Positions 1 through 9,082 of a stretch of DNA of 64,000 nt are shown here, in pieces. Origin of the DNA: Romboutsia hominis (lineage in GTDB: Bacteria > Bacillota > Clostridia > Peptostreptococcales > Peptostreptococcaceae); contig NZ_LN650648.1 of the NCBI RefSeq assembly GCF_900002575.1, positions 930,001-994,000 on the forward strand, read 5' to 3'. The translations under genes and the position numbers were made by a program. The notes under the pieces were generated by a model. It was not told the DNA's origin, did no database searches, and saw only the letters and a list, made by a program, of their open reading frames with translations. Every line of letters begins with the position of its first letter. Position 1 is the first letter of the stretch.

Positions 1-1559
1 ATATAAAGGAAGATAAGTCATATAAAAATAATAGTAATGTAGTTTGGGAAGTAATATTTCCATTAAGTTATAATGCAAAAACTAAGGATGAATCAATAAA
101 ATTACTAAAATCATATATAGAAGAAACTAGCAATTTAGATATAGAGACTAAAATGGCATTAAGGGGAAATTTAGCTATAATATATACTATGGATAGAAAG
201 TATGGCAAAGCTATATATAATTATTTAGATGTTATAAATTTAGCAAAGAAACATCCAAATATAGATAAAGCTGGTGTGTATGAAGCTAAAGCATATACTT
301 TTATAGGTAATATAGTATATGAATTAGGTCTGCATAAAGAAGCTATAGATTGGTATGATATGGCAATAAATATAAAAATACCAAATAAATTAAACAATGC
401 AGAAGCAAAGGTAAATACATATATAAATCAGATGCATGCATACTTAAGTATCGGTGATTACGATAAATGTAGTGATGTAGTAAATGAGACAAAAAAATAT
501 ATAAAATATCTAGATAAAAATGAACAAGATGATGTAGAAATTCTTCTAAATTATAATATAGCCAATATAAATATACATAAAGGAAATTATGAAGAAGCTA
601 AAAAATATATAAAAAAAGGTTCAGAGTTATTAAAAGAAGATAAAGTAGAATATTTTATTCATAAAGATATTTTCTTAGGATTATCATATGCAAGTATATT
701 AAAAGAAGAAGGAAATTATAAAGAAGCTTTAGATATATATAATAAAATACTAAAGCTAAAAAATGAAGGTGCTAAATATATAGAAATTGATATCTATTCT
801 GATATAGCTGAAATATACAGTAAAATAGGAGATCTAGAATCATATAAAAAATACAATGAAATACTAAAAGAAAAGAAAGAATCTTTAGATGAAATTATAA
901 AAAATGATTATATTGAATATTCAATAAAGGCATATGAAAATGAAGTATTAAAAGAGAAAGAGAAAAACGAACAAATAAAAGTATTAATTATGACATGTAT
1001 AGTAGTAATATTAATTATTATTTTAATAGCAAGAATAGTTCGTGTGAAAGCATTAAAAAAATTACACTATCAAGATAGTATGACAGGTCTTTATAATAGG
1101 AGATATCTAGATGATTATGAACAGAGAAATATAAAGAAACTAGAAGAAAAGGAAATTTCTATAGTATTACTAGATATAGACTACTTTAAGAAATATAATG
1201 ATAATTATGGACATATAGAAGGAGATAAAGTAATAAAAGAAGTATCAAATTCAGTTCTTATGAATATTAGAAAGAAAGGGATAGGAATAAGATTTGGAGG
1301 TGAAGAAATAGTTATTATACTAGAGGACACTAGTGAAAATGAAGCCATAGAAATAGTAGAAAAAATACAAAAAGATATAAAAAATAAGGCAATAGAACAT
1401 AAGTATTCATTAGTTAATGACATAGTAACTACAAGTATAGGTATATATACTAAAAAGAAAAATATGAAAGAAGATATATATTTAGCAATAGATAAAGCAG
1501 ACAAGGCATTGTATGAGTCTAAAAATAATGGAAGAAATAGATATAGTATATATAATTAA
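1..1559 (+). CDS. TPR-GGDEF diguanylate cyclase-like protein (5' end outside window)
   Basis: The reading frame is open from base 3, so the gene starts upstream and only its 3' part is here. It encodes several tetratricopeptide-like helical repeats, one membrane helix (bases about 978-1040) and a C-terminal GGDEF domain. The domain has DSMTGLYNRR and DIDYFKKYNDNYGH, and a GGEEI active-site loop (about 1296-1310) in place of GGDEF or GGEEF. The residues before the loop do not form an RxxD inhibitory site. Known role of the family: c-di-GMP synthesis. Seen: extracytoplasmic or cytoplasmic TPR sensor, then membrane anchor, then GGDEF. Whether the I at the fifth loop position still allows catalysis is uncertain. 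A strong terminator follows. Confidence 0.9.
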   Translation, partial: IKEDKSYKNNSNVVWEVIFPLSYNAKTKDESIKLLKSYIEETSNLDIETKMALRGNLAIIYTMDRKYGKAIYNYLDVINLAKKHPNIDKAGVYEAKAYTFIGNIVYELGLHKEAIDWYDMAINIKIPNKLNNAEAKVNTYINQMHAYLSIGDYDKCSDVVNETKKYIKYLDKNEQDDVEILLNYNIANINIHKGNYEEAKKYIKKGSELLKEDKVEYFIHKDIFLGLSYASILKEEGNYKEALDIYNKILKLKNEGAKYIEIDIYSDIAEIYSKIGDLESYKKYNEILKEKKESLDEIIKNDYIEYSIKAYENEVLKEKEKNEQIKVLIMTCIVVILIIILIARIVRVKALKKLHYQDSMTGLYNRRYLDDYEQRNIKKLEEKEISIVLLDIDYFKKYNDNYGHIEGDKVIKEVSNSVLMNIRKKGIGIRFGGEEIVIILEDTSENEAIEIVEKIQKDIKNKAIEHKYSLVNDIVTTSIGIYTKKKNMKEDIYLAIDKADKALYESKNNGRNRYSIYN

Positions 1560-1598
1560 AAAAGTAATGAACTTTTAATTATAAAAATTATATTAAAT

Positions 1599-1651
1599 TT
1601 TAAATAAAAGCCCTTAAAATGATATTAATGTTTTAAGGGCTTTTATTTAAA
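1599..1651. terminator. Hairpin terminator after the GGDEF gene
   Basis: Two 21-base arms are perfectly complementary around an 11-base loop. A-rich and T-rich flanks let it work in both directions. Confidence 0.85.
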
Positions 1652-1712
1652 ATTTGAATAAGTATGAAGGAATTTATATGTTAATATCTAATATTGTATA
1701 AAGAAAGGTATA

Positions 1713-1728
1713 TGATAAACGTTTATCA
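1713..1728. promoter_or_regulatory. Perfect 16-bp palindrome in the lipA leader
   Basis: TGATAAACGTTTATCA is perfectly self-complementary and lies directly upstream of the lipA ribosome binding site. Position and symmetry suggest a repressor operator. No matching regulator is recognised. Confidence 0.45.
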
Positions 1729-1738
1729 GGGGGATTAT

Positions 1739-2596
1739 ATGGAAAAAACAAAAGTAAGAAGAAAGCCAAAGTGGCTAAGAGTAAATTATGAACGTCAATC
1801 TATAAAAGAGATTGAAGTTATGATGGAACAGTTATCATTAAATACAGTATGTAAAGAAGCAAAATGCCCTAATTTAGGTGAATGCTATAAAAAAAGAACA
1901 GCTACATTTATGATAATGGGAAGTCAATGCACTAGAAATTGTAGGTTTTGTAATGTAACTAATGGTAAACCTCAAAATCTTGATATAAATGAACCAGAAA
2001 ATGTAGCAAAAGCAGTAAAAGAACTAGGATTATCTCATGCAGTTATAACAAGTGTAACAAGAGATGATTTAGAGGATTGTGGAGCTAGTCACTTTGCAAA
2101 AACTATAGAAGCTGTGAAGAGTTTAAATCCAGATACTACTGTAGAAGTGCTAATACCAGATTTAAAAGGTATCAAAGAAAATTTAGATATAGTTATAAAA
2201 GCAAATCCTGATGTAATAAATCATAATGTCGAAACTGTAGAAAGATTATATGATACAGTTCGTCCAGAAGCAATATATGAAAGAAGTATAGATGTTTTAA
2301 AATATGTAAAGGAAGTAGCACCTCACATATTAACAAAAACTGGTATAATGGTTGGCCTTAGTGAAAGTGATGAAGAAGTATTTAAGGTTATGGATGATGT
2401 ACTTAAGGTAGGATGCGACATATTTACAATAGGTCAATATCTAAGACCATCAAACAAACACATAGAAGTTTATGAATACGTAACACCAGAAAAATTTGAA
2501 GAATATAGAGTGGTTGGAGTAGAGAAAGGATTTAAGTATATAGCAAGTAGTCCTTTAGTTAGAAGTTCGTATAATGCACAAGAAGCTATTAAATAG
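1739..2596 (+). CDS. lipA: Lipoyl synthase LipA
   Basis: Radical SAM enzyme that inserts two sulfurs into protein-bound octanoyl groups. The start at 1739 is preferred over an in-frame ATG at 1694 because an AGGGGGA site sits just upstream of it, giving 285 residues, the usual LipA length. It has the LipA-specific auxiliary cluster ligands C38, C43 and C49 (CX4CX5C), the radical SAM C64-X3-C68-X2-C71, and the C-terminal RSSY motif (about 275-278) whose serine ligates the auxiliary cluster. It forms an operon with lplA, 18 bases downstream. A palindrome in the leader may be an operator. Confidence 0.97.
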   Translation: MEKTKVRRKPKWLRVNYERQSIKEIEVMMEQLSLNTVCKEAKCPNLGECYKKRTATFMIMGSQCTRNCRFCNVTNGKPQNLDINEPENVAKAVKELGLSHAVITSVTRDDLEDCGASHFAKTIEAVKSLNPDTTVEVLIPDLKGIKENLDIVIKANPDVINHNVETVERLYDTVRPEAIYERSIDVLKYVKEVAPHILTKTGIMVGLSESDEEVFKVMDDVLKVGCDIFTIGQYLRPSNKHIEVYEYVTPEKFEEYRVVGVEKGFKYIASSPLVRSSYNAQEAIK

Positions 2597-2614
2597 ACAA
2601 AAGGGGATAAAACC

Positions 2615-3598
2615 ATGATATATGTAGAAAATAATTCAACTAATCCATACTTTAATTTTGCACTAGAGTATTATCTTATAAATGAGAAAGACTTAAAAGA
2701 TGATGTTATATTTATGTTTTGGAGAACAAATCCAACACTTATGATAGGAAAATTCCAAAATACAATAGAAGAAATTAATGAAGATTATGTAAAAAATAAT
2801 AATATAAATGTAGTTAGACGTATAACAGGTGGCGGAACCATATATACGGATATGAATGGATGGCAATTTAGCTTTATAACTAAAAACTATAATGGAAATG
2901 GAATAGACTTTAAAACATTTACAACACCAATTATTGAGGCATTAAAAAGTCAAGGAATAGATGCATACTTTAATAGTAGAAATGATTTATTAGTAGATGG
3001 CAAAAAATTCTCTGGAAATGCACAATGTGTTAAAAATGGATGTAAATTACACCATGGTTCTATACTATTTGACACTAACATAGAGGAAATGGTAAGAAGT
3101 ATAACTATAGCTGAAGATAAGATAATATCTAAAGGAATAAAATCAGTTAAAGATAGGGTTGCAAATCTTAAAAACTATTTAAAGGAAGATATGGATAGTT
3201 TAAAGTTTAAAGATATAATGCTAGAGAGTTTACTTAAAGAATCTAGTGGAGTTTATAATTTAACAAAAGAAGATATAAAGAGAGTAGAAGAAATAGCTAA
3301 AGAAAAATTTGAAACTTGGGAATGGAACTACGGTAAATCTCCTAAATTTGAAATCACTAAAGGAAAAAGATTAGATGGAGGAAAGGTAGAATTTAGGATT
3401 AATGTAGATAAAGGCATAATAAAAGAATGCAAGATAAATGGAGACTTTTTTGGAGAGGGCGAAATAGATGATATATCAAGTTTACTATGTGGATGTAGAT
3501 ATAATAAAAAAGATATATTAGATATATTAGAAAATATTGATATAAATAAGTATTTCTATAGAGTGAACAAAGAAGAACTTATAGAATGTATAATATAA
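2615..3598 (+). CDS. lplA: Lipoate-protein ligase A
   Basis: ATP-dependent ligase that attaches free lipoate (or octanoate) to lipoyl domains, such as GcvH or 2-oxoacid dehydrogenase E2. The 327-residue length fits a full LplA with its C-terminal accessory domain. The catalytic-domain motif RRITGGGTIYTD (about 70-81) and the conserved region around DLLVDGKKFSGNAQ are present. It is co-transcribed with lipA and shares a terminator at 3615-3651. Having lipA next to lplA with no lipB suggests LplA may also supply the octanoylated substrate (inference). Confidence 0.95.
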   Translation: MIYVENNSTNPYFNFALEYYLINEKDLKDDVIFMFWRTNPTLMIGKFQNTIEEINEDYVKNNNINVVRRITGGGTIYTDMNGWQFSFITKNYNGNGIDFKTFTTPIIEALKSQGIDAYFNSRNDLLVDGKKFSGNAQCVKNGCKLHHGSILFDTNIEEMVRSITIAEDKIISKGIKSVKDRVANLKNYLKEDMDSLKFKDIMLESLLKESSGVYNLTKEDIKRVEEIAKEKFETWEWNYGKSPKFEITKGKRLDGGKVEFRINVDKGIIKECKINGDFFGEGEIDDISSLLCGCRYNKKDILDILENIDINKYFYRVNKEELIECII

Positions 3599-3614
3599 TT
3601 TTAGATATAATAAT

Positions 3615-3651
3615 AAAAAACCTGTATCAATAATATTGATACAGGTTTTTT
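3615..3651. terminator. Bidirectional terminator between lplA and the symporter gene
   Basis: Two 18-base arms are perfectly complementary around one base, beginning with six A and ending with six T. It lies between convergent genes. Confidence 0.9.
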
Positions 3652-3696
3652 ATTTAAAATAACATATATAAAATATAAGTTATTAATGTAATTTAT

Positions 3697-5067
3697 TTAT
3701 ATATTAATAGCATAAGAATCTTCTTTTTTTAATTTTAAATAATTCATATAGGTATTAGTTTCAGCTATAACTACAGGAGTAAGATAAATTAGAGCTATAA
3801 GGTTAGGTATAGCCATAAGAGCATTAACAATATCCGCAATTATCCAAACCATTTCAAGTTTTAAAAATGACCCAATAAGTATCATTAAAACAAAGACAAC
3901 CCTGTAAGCGCTTATAAACTTAATACCAAATAAAAACTCAAAACATCTTTCTCCATAATAACACCAACCAAGTATAGTAGTAAAAGCAAATAAACTTAAA
4001 CTAATAGTTAAAAATAAAGGTCCAATATGTGGAAGAACACTTTCAAATGCACTTTGAGTCATAAGAGCACCATTTAAATCTCCTTTCCATACACCAGATA
4101 ATATAAGAGAAAATCCAGTAAGAGAACAGATTATCAAACTATCTATAAATGTCCCAGTCATAGATATAAGACCTTGCTCAGCTGGATGATTAGTTTTAGC
4201 AGCAGCTGCTGCAATTGGAGCACTACCAAGTCCAGATTCATTAGAAAATACACCTCGAGCAATACCATTTCTAATAGCCATAGATACACTAGCTCCCATA
4301 AATCCACCTATAGAAGATGTAGGTGTAAAAGCACTTTTTAGTATTAAGATAAATGTAGATGGTATTTTATTAAATGAGCCTAAAATAATTAAAAAGCACA
4401 TTAGTATATATACAAAAGACATAAATGGAACTACTGTAGATGCTACTTTTGAAATATTTTTAATACCTCCAAATATAACTAAGGCTACAATTAATGTTAA
4501 TATAATTCCAGTTATTTTAGGATTAATTCCAAAACTTCCATTAATAGAATCAGTTATAGAATTAACTTGAGTAAATGTACCTATACCTAAAAGAGCAACT
4601 AAAATACCACTTATAGCAAAGAAAATAGCAAGAGGTTTATACTTAGATCCCATACCATTTACTATATAGTACATAGGACCACCAGAAATTTCGTTTTTTT
4701 CATTTTTAGTTCTATACTTTATAGCAAGTACTCCTTCAGCATATTTAGTAGCCATTCCAAAAAATGCTGCAACCCACATCCAAAATAATGCACCAGGACC
4801 TCCTATTTTTAGAGCAGTAGCAACACCAACTATATTTCCAGTACCAACTGTAGCAGCAAGAGCAGTGCATAAAGCGCTAAAGCTTGAAATATCTCCACTA
4901 CCATTATTTTCTGATTTAAATATTAATTTTAAAGCAGTAGGTAATTTAGTTATTTGTAAAAATCCAAGTTTAAAAGTAAATAATATACCAGTACCAACTA
5001 ATAGTATTAGTAAAGGTGGTCCCCATATAAATGAGTTAATTTGAGATAAAACATCAATTAAATTCAT
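3697..5067 (-). CDS. agcS: Alanine/glycine:cation symporter (AgcS/DAGC family)
   Basis: Polytopic membrane protein of 456 residues importing alanine or glycine with sodium. Family hallmarks are the N-terminal ALAATVGTGNIVGVATAL segment (about 68-85), the GGPMYYI stretch and a FSNESGLGSAPIAAA motif. About ten hydrophobic segments are visible. The gene stands alone on the minus strand, and its long leader holds a tandem glycine riboswitch followed by an intrinsic terminator. This supports glycine as a physiological substrate and glycine-responsive expression. The start is the ATG after an AGGAGTG-like site. Confidence 0.95.
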   Translation of the reverse strand: MNLIDVLSQINSFIWGPPLLILLVGTGILFTFKLGFLQITKLPTALKLIFKSENNGSGDISSFSALCTALAATVGTGNIVGVATALKIGGPGALFWMWVAAFFGMATKYAEGVLAIKYRTKNEKNEISGGPMYYIVNGMGSKYKPLAIFFAISGILVALLGIGTFTQVNSITDSINGSFGINPKITGIILTLIVALVIFGGIKNISKVASTVVPFMSFVYILMCFLIILGSFNKIPSTFILILKSAFTPTSSIGGFMGASVSMAIRNGIARGVFSNESGLGSAPIAAAAAKTNHPAEQGLISMTGTFIDSLIICSLTGFSLILSGVWKGDLNGALMTQSAFESVLPHIGPLFLTISLSLFAFTTILGWCYYGERCFEFLFGIKFISAYRVVFVLMILIGSFLKLEMVWIIADIVNALMAIPNLIALIYLTPVVIAETNTYMNYLKLKKEDSYAINI

Positions 5068-5220
5068 AAAAATACACTCCTTATATATTCGCTTATTTTT
5101 AAGCGAAGTGAATTTTATGCCTTAATAAATCAATAAAGGAAAATGAATTAATTGACAGGAAGATAAGATATTTAGAAATTTTTAATTTTCTAAATAATAA
5201 GAATAATAATTGCTTGAATA

Positions 5221-5252
5221 AAAAAAGCCAAGTCTTAAGACTTAGCTCTGGA
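5221..5252 (-). terminator. Riboswitch expression-platform terminator upstream of agcS
   Basis: On the minus strand a stem AGCTAAGTC/GACTTGGCT with a TTAA loop is followed by seven T. The bases TCCAGAG at its 5' side (5246-5252) are complementary to CTCTGGA at the start of aptamer 2 (5365-5371). This offers an alternative antiterminator pairing. Confidence 0.85.
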
Positions 5253-5284
5253 TAAACTACAACTATAAAACTATACAAAAAGTA

Positions 5285-5475
5285 AGTATAGTACATAATC
5301 CCTGTCCTTTTGCCTGAGAGATTGAGCAAAATTGCCTTGCCCCTTCGGCGCCTATATAGGTCTCTCCAGAGTTCCCTAAGCTTTACAGTCCTACTTATAA
5401 AAGTACCTGAGAGTGCGACTCCTTCGGTGTGTCAAAATGACATCTCTTCTATAAAGCTTCAATCGGGTATTGATT
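5285..5475 (-). ncRNA. Tandem glycine riboswitch
   Basis: Read on the minus strand, aptamer 1 (about 5465-5385) carries AAGAGATG, CACCGAAGGAG and ACTCTCAGGT. A short linker follows, then aptamer 2 (about 5375-5289) with CTCTGGAGAG, GCGCCGAAGGGGCAA and CTCTCAGGCAAAAGGACAG. These are the conserved blocks of the cooperative two-aptamer glycine riboswitch. It lies in the leader of agcS. The likely logic is an OFF switch: glycine stabilises aptamer 2, freeing the terminator at 5221-5252. Confidence 0.95.
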
Positions 5476-5494
5476 TGTTATTGCATTTGCTATA

Positions 5495-5523
5495 ATAGTA
5501 CAAAAAAAAATATCAAATGTCAA
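5495..5523 (-). promoter_or_regulatory. Promoter of the glycine riboswitch/agcS transcript
   Basis: On the minus strand TTGACA (5523-5518) and TACTAT (5500-5495) are separated by 17 bases. This is a sigma-A-type promoter positioned just ahead of aptamer 1. Confidence 0.75.
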
Positions 5524-5683
5524 ATCAAAAAAAATAAAATTAAAAACTTTAGCTATATAAACTAGATATTTAAAATCTTAGGATAATTTCTACAATATAT
5601 ATTTTTTGACTTAATCAAACTAGAATAAAAATATGTTTATTGAACAATATAACTAATGAAAATTAATTAAAAGGAGATATAAA

Positions 5684-5911
5684 ATGAAACCAAATCCAGA
5701 CGATAGAAGAGACAATGTTGAGAAAATACAATGTAATATAAATCATACTCTAAAAAATATTAGATTAGCAAATGAAATGATTGAAAAAGTAGATAATCCT
5801 GAAGAAAGAAGAAAATTAGAGGAAAAAAATAAAAGAAGAGAGGAATCTCTTAGTAATATGCGTAGTGAAATAAAAGAAGAAGCTAATGTAAATAAAAATG
5901 AGTATAGATAA
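5684..5911 (+). CDS. tlp: Small acid-soluble spore protein Tlp
   Basis: A 75-residue hydrophilic protein opening with KPNPDDRRDNVEKIQ, which closely resembles the N-terminus of Bacillus Tlp. It continues with the family's helical charged body (EERRKLEEKNKRREESL) and a C-terminal NEYR. Tlp is a thioredoxin-like-named minor small acid-soluble spore protein made in the forespore. This is the clearest sporulation marker in the window. An AAGGAGAT site precedes the ATG. It is monocistronic and closed by a terminator shared with the convergent HTH gene. Confidence 0.9.
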   Translation: MKPNPDDRRDNVEKIQCNINHTLKNIRLANEMIEKVDNPEERRKLEEKNKRREESLSNMRSEIKEEANVNKNEYR

Positions 5912-5941
5912 TTAAAATATATAATTTATAGTTAGACATAA

Positions 5942-5983
5942 AAAAGGTAATAAGTATGTACTAACATAAACTTATTACCTTTT
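5942..5983. terminator. Bidirectional terminator between tlp and the HTH gene
   Basis: Complementary 14-base arms AAAAGGTAATAAGT and ACTTATTACCTTTT lie between convergent genes. Confidence 0.85.
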
Positions 5984-5989
5984 AAAATA

Positions 5990-6424
5990 TTAATCATCTA
6001 AACAAGCCAAACCTCTATCGTATAAAAGTTCATTTAATTTTAGAATACCGATTCCTTTGTTTACACCAAATATAATTACAGCATCTCTTAAATTTTTAGA
6101 ATATAGCTCACCACAATCTGCAAGTCTTAAAGCTTTATTAGTTTCTTTAATATCTAGACTTGCTCCGATACAAAGTTTGATAACTTTATCGCGACTAGGT
6201 TTTTTACTTCCATTTAAAATTTGATAACCATAAGTTCTATCTATACAAGCATTTTTTATAAGTTCACTTTTAGTAATTTGTTTATGTTTTAAAATATCTT
6301 CAAAAAATGTTTTGAACTCTAAGCCTTTATATTTATCATAGATATCTACTAGATATTCATCTAAGCAGCTTTCATCTTTTATATTTTTTAAAACTCTCAT
6401 TAACTCTATTGTTTCATTATTCAA
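5990..6424 (-). CDS. HTH protein of the kinase cassette
   Basis: 144 residues starting at a TTG behind GGAGGTGAT. Residues about 45-105 look like a helix-turn-helix of the XRE class (ITKSELIKNACIDRTYGYQILNG, then KPSRDKVIKLCIGASLDI). The flanking helices are not typical of phage repressors. It is the second gene after the DUF308/papain-like gene, with a 15-base gap, and is divergent from a Ser/Thr kinase gene. Small HTH proteins of this type are commonly found beside protein kinases in Firmicutes (general knowledge). A role as regulator or kinase substrate is inferred only. Confidence 0.75.
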   Translation of the reverse strand: MNNETIELMRVLKNIKDESCLDEYLVDIYDKYKGLEFKTFFEDILKHKQITKSELIKNACIDRTYGYQILNGSKKPSRDKVIKLCIGASLDIKETNKALRLADCGELYSKNLRDAVIIFGVNKGIGILKLNELLYDRGLACLDD

Positions 6425-6439
6425 GCTATCACCTCCAAT

Positions 6440-7735
6440 TTATATAGAAGATTGTTTCATATAAAGTTGTTTTTTTACAACTATAGTATTTTTTCTTTTA
6501 AATAAATTATCTAAATAATTATAATAAGTACCAGGTGTTATTATACCATTTATTGCTATTAAGTCTAAACCTATAGAACCTACGATAGTATCTGCAAGTC
6601 TTACACAATTTGCTGTTAGAGTAAAGTATGTTTTAAAATACCCAGATTTGAATTTATAAAATTTACAATTAGTATCTAAAAACATTAGATTTGTTTCATC
6701 AGTATACTCTTTAAATGGATCTTTCTTTGAATTACATTCCCAGTGAATACAATTATTTTTAATAGATGATATTTTATCTTTAATAGCATTATGTTGAATT
6801 TTATTTAATGCTAAAGTAAACCCTATTAGAGAACGATTGCATTTAGAATTTATAAAATTAATATATTTTTTAGTATCAGCTTCTAATAAAACACCATCGC
6901 TAACAAGTGTAAATAATCTATTAGAACTACTATCATAAGTTCCATATGAATAAGTTATTCCATCAAAAGATATATCAACATGACCAAATCCATTAGCACA
7001 ATCAGGAGCTAGATGAATAAATATATCTATTGTTGAAAAAGAGTTATCTATTAGATTATCATAGTCACTACTTTCAACTAAAACTTTATTATTAGGATTT
7101 ACCTTGATAAAATTATTAATTTTATCTAATAGATGTTGAGGTATAAATGCGGCATAAACTATTGGTAGTGTAATCCTAAATCTCCTTTTTAAATTAGATT
7201 TAAAGGCATTGATATCTAAAATCTCCCTTAAAAAATCAGAAAAAAGTGTAAGAGATATTAGTATCACATATATACTGCATATTTTATCTACTATAGATAT
7301 ATAATCTAGTGGATAAAATAATAAAACAACACCAAATCCTAATGATATTAAGCTAAAAATAAAGCCTCTTACACATTCTTTTACATTGTTTTTGTATAAA
7401 ATAATAGCTGCAGTAATTCTACCTACAAAATTTAATAATGCATACAGACCTATTATTCTTATAATAGATACCGTTAAAAAAATAGGATTATATTTAATAA
7501 AAAGCCCAAGAGAAATACAAAGAATACCTTCAACTAGTGTATTTATATGGCGCTTTTCTTTGTTAAAAATATAAGTTAGCATAGATAATGTACCTATAAC
7601 TAATAAAAAAGTTAGTATCATATCAGTTGTTATACTTCCTATAAAATCAGAACTAAATAACATAATAAGTCCTAGTATAAATAAAATTATAGATTTTGAT
7701 AATATAGAAAAAGGGGATATAGTTTTTACGTTCAT
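6440..7735 (-). CDS. DUF308/HdeD-like membrane protein with a papain-like C-terminal domain
   Basis: 431 residues. The N-terminal ~170 contain about six hydrophobic segments in the HdeD/DUF308 style. The rest is soluble and holds GHVDIS (H252) and TANCVRLADT (C377), followed by TPGTYYNYLD (400-409). The His-then-Cys order and the TPGTxYN tail resemble permuted NlpC/P60 papain-like hydrolases of the YiiX/YaeF type. Function is therefore proposed, not shown: a membrane-anchored amidase or peptidase. It has a good GGAGG site and is first of a two-gene unit with the HTH gene. It is divergent from the kinase gene across about 110 bases. Confidence 0.7.
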   Translation of the reverse strand: MNVKTISPFSILSKSIILFILGLIMLFSSDFIGSITTDMILTFLLVIGTLSMLTYIFNKEKRHINTLVEGILCISLGLFIKYNPIFLTVSIIRIIGLYALLNFVGRITAAIILYKNNVKECVRGFIFSLISLGFGVVLLFYPLDYISIVDKICSIYVILISLTLFSDFLREILDINAFKSNLKRRFRITLPIVYAAFIPQHLLDKINNFIKVNPNNKVLVESSDYDNLIDNSFSTIDIFIHLAPDCANGFGHVDISFDGITYSYGTYDSSSNRLFTLVSDGVLLEADTKKYINFINSKCNRSLIGFTLALNKIQHNAIKDKISSIKNNCIHWECNSKKDPFKEYTDETNLMFLDTNCKFYKFKSGYFKTYFTLTANCVRLADTIVGSIGLDLIAINGIITPGTYYNYLDNLFKRKNTIVVKKQLYMKQSSI

Positions 7736-7846
7736 ATAAAACCTCCTTACAGATAGTATAATATTATCATTAAATTAGAAGTTTAACAAAATAGTATTTA
7801 TGTATGATATAATTTTACTGAAAATGTAGATAAAGAGGGATTAAAT

Positions 7847-9004
7847 TTGAATTTAGAAGCAGAACTAGAGTTGTCTTTATATGAAGAACTAAAAACAATA
7901 CATAAAAGTAGTAAAAGTGAAGTAATACTTGTTCATAATAATATAAAAAACAAATTATATATAAAAAGATTATTAAAAGAATGTAATAAAGATGTATACT
8001 ATGCTTTAAAAAATATAAAAAGTGAAAATATACCTAAAATATATGAAGTATTTGAAATAGATAATAAGTTGGTAGTAATAGAGGAGTTTGTAAATGGTAA
8101 AACTCTTCATGAAAAATTAAAAGAAACAGATCATTTAGAAGAAATAGAAGTTATAAATTATATAATATCTTTATGTGACATATTAAATATATTACATAAT
8201 CTAAATCCACCAATAATACATAGAGATATTAAGCCATCTAATATAATGATAAGTAATGATAATGTATTAAAGCTTATTGATTTTGATATATCTAGAAATT
8301 ATAAATACGGAGAAAATATGGATACAATTTTACTAGGCACTAAAGGTTATGCATCTCCTGAACAATTTGGATTTGAACAAAGTGATTGTAGAAGCGATAT
8401 ATACTCATTGGGTATTATGATGAATGTGCTAACTACAGGAAAGCATATAAAAGAAGTTGAAAATAAAGGGTTATTGGAAAATGTTATAAAGAAATGTACT
8501 AAGATATCTCCAGATGATAGGTATCAAGATGTATCAGCACTAAAGAGTGATTTAATAAAATTAATTTATAAAACACAAGCCAGTAAAGAAAAAAATATAA
8601 ACAAAATAGGATATAAATTAAAAGAAAAAATTATAAATGAAGATAGTAGTAAACCTATAAATATTAAAACTAAAAAAATTAATAAAAACACTAGGTTAAA
8701 ATCTAAGTATATACCAGGGTTTAGAAATGGAAATAGGATCAATATGACACTATCTACAGTATTTTATATATTTTTAATAATAGGACTATTTGTTGTAAGT
8801 AGCATTGGTGAATTAATACAAAACTTAATAGTAGTAATAATGCTTTTAATGTATTTTTTATTATATACTAATTTTCTAGATATAAAAAACAAGTTACCAA
8901 TTATAAAAAGTAATAAATTACATATAAAGATACTTGGATATGTACTATATTCTAATATAATATTTTGGAGCCTAGGTATACCATTAACTTATATTGTAGG
9001 GTAG
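7847..9004 (+). CDS. Membrane-anchored Ser/Thr protein kinase
   Basis: 385 residues with a TTG start behind AAGAGGGA. Catalytic elements are present: lysine in LYIKRL (K40), IIHRDIKPSN (HRD 125-127), LIDFDISR (DFD 145-147 replacing DFG), GTKGYASPEQFG (SPE replacing APE) and SDIYSLG. The glycine-rich loop is poorly recognisable. The C-terminal third holds a basic linker, then three or four membrane helices, with no PASTA repeats. It is divergent from the HTH and papain-like genes and is followed by an FxLYD lipoprotein gene. Kinases of this type are known in Clostridioides beside PrkC (general knowledge). Confidence 0.88.
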   Translation: MNLEAELELSLYEELKTIHKSSKSEVILVHNNIKNKLYIKRLLKECNKDVYYALKNIKSENIPKIYEVFEIDNKLVVIEEFVNGKTLHEKLKETDHLEEIEVINYIISLCDILNILHNLNPPIIHRDIKPSNIMISNDNVLKLIDFDISRNYKYGENMDTILLGTKGYASPEQFGFEQSDCRSDIYSLGIMMNVLTTGKHIKEVENKGLLENVIKKCTKISPDDRYQDVSALKSDLIKLIYKTQASKEKNINKIGYKLKEKIINEDSSKPINIKTKKINKNTRLKSKYIPGFRNGNRINMTLSTVFYIFLIIGLFVVSSIGELIQNLIVVIMLLMYFLLYTNFLDIKNKLPIIKSNKLHIKILGYVLYSNIIFWSLGIPLTYIVG

Positions 9005-9082
9005 TTGTATGCTATGAGCATACCAATAGGCTATAAATAAACTTTATAATAAATAATGAAATAGTTATTATGGAGGTTATTT

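Noticed and set aside
5310-5495. ORF inside the glycine riboswitch region
   Set aside because: It lies antisense to conserved riboswitch elements with no ribosome binding site.
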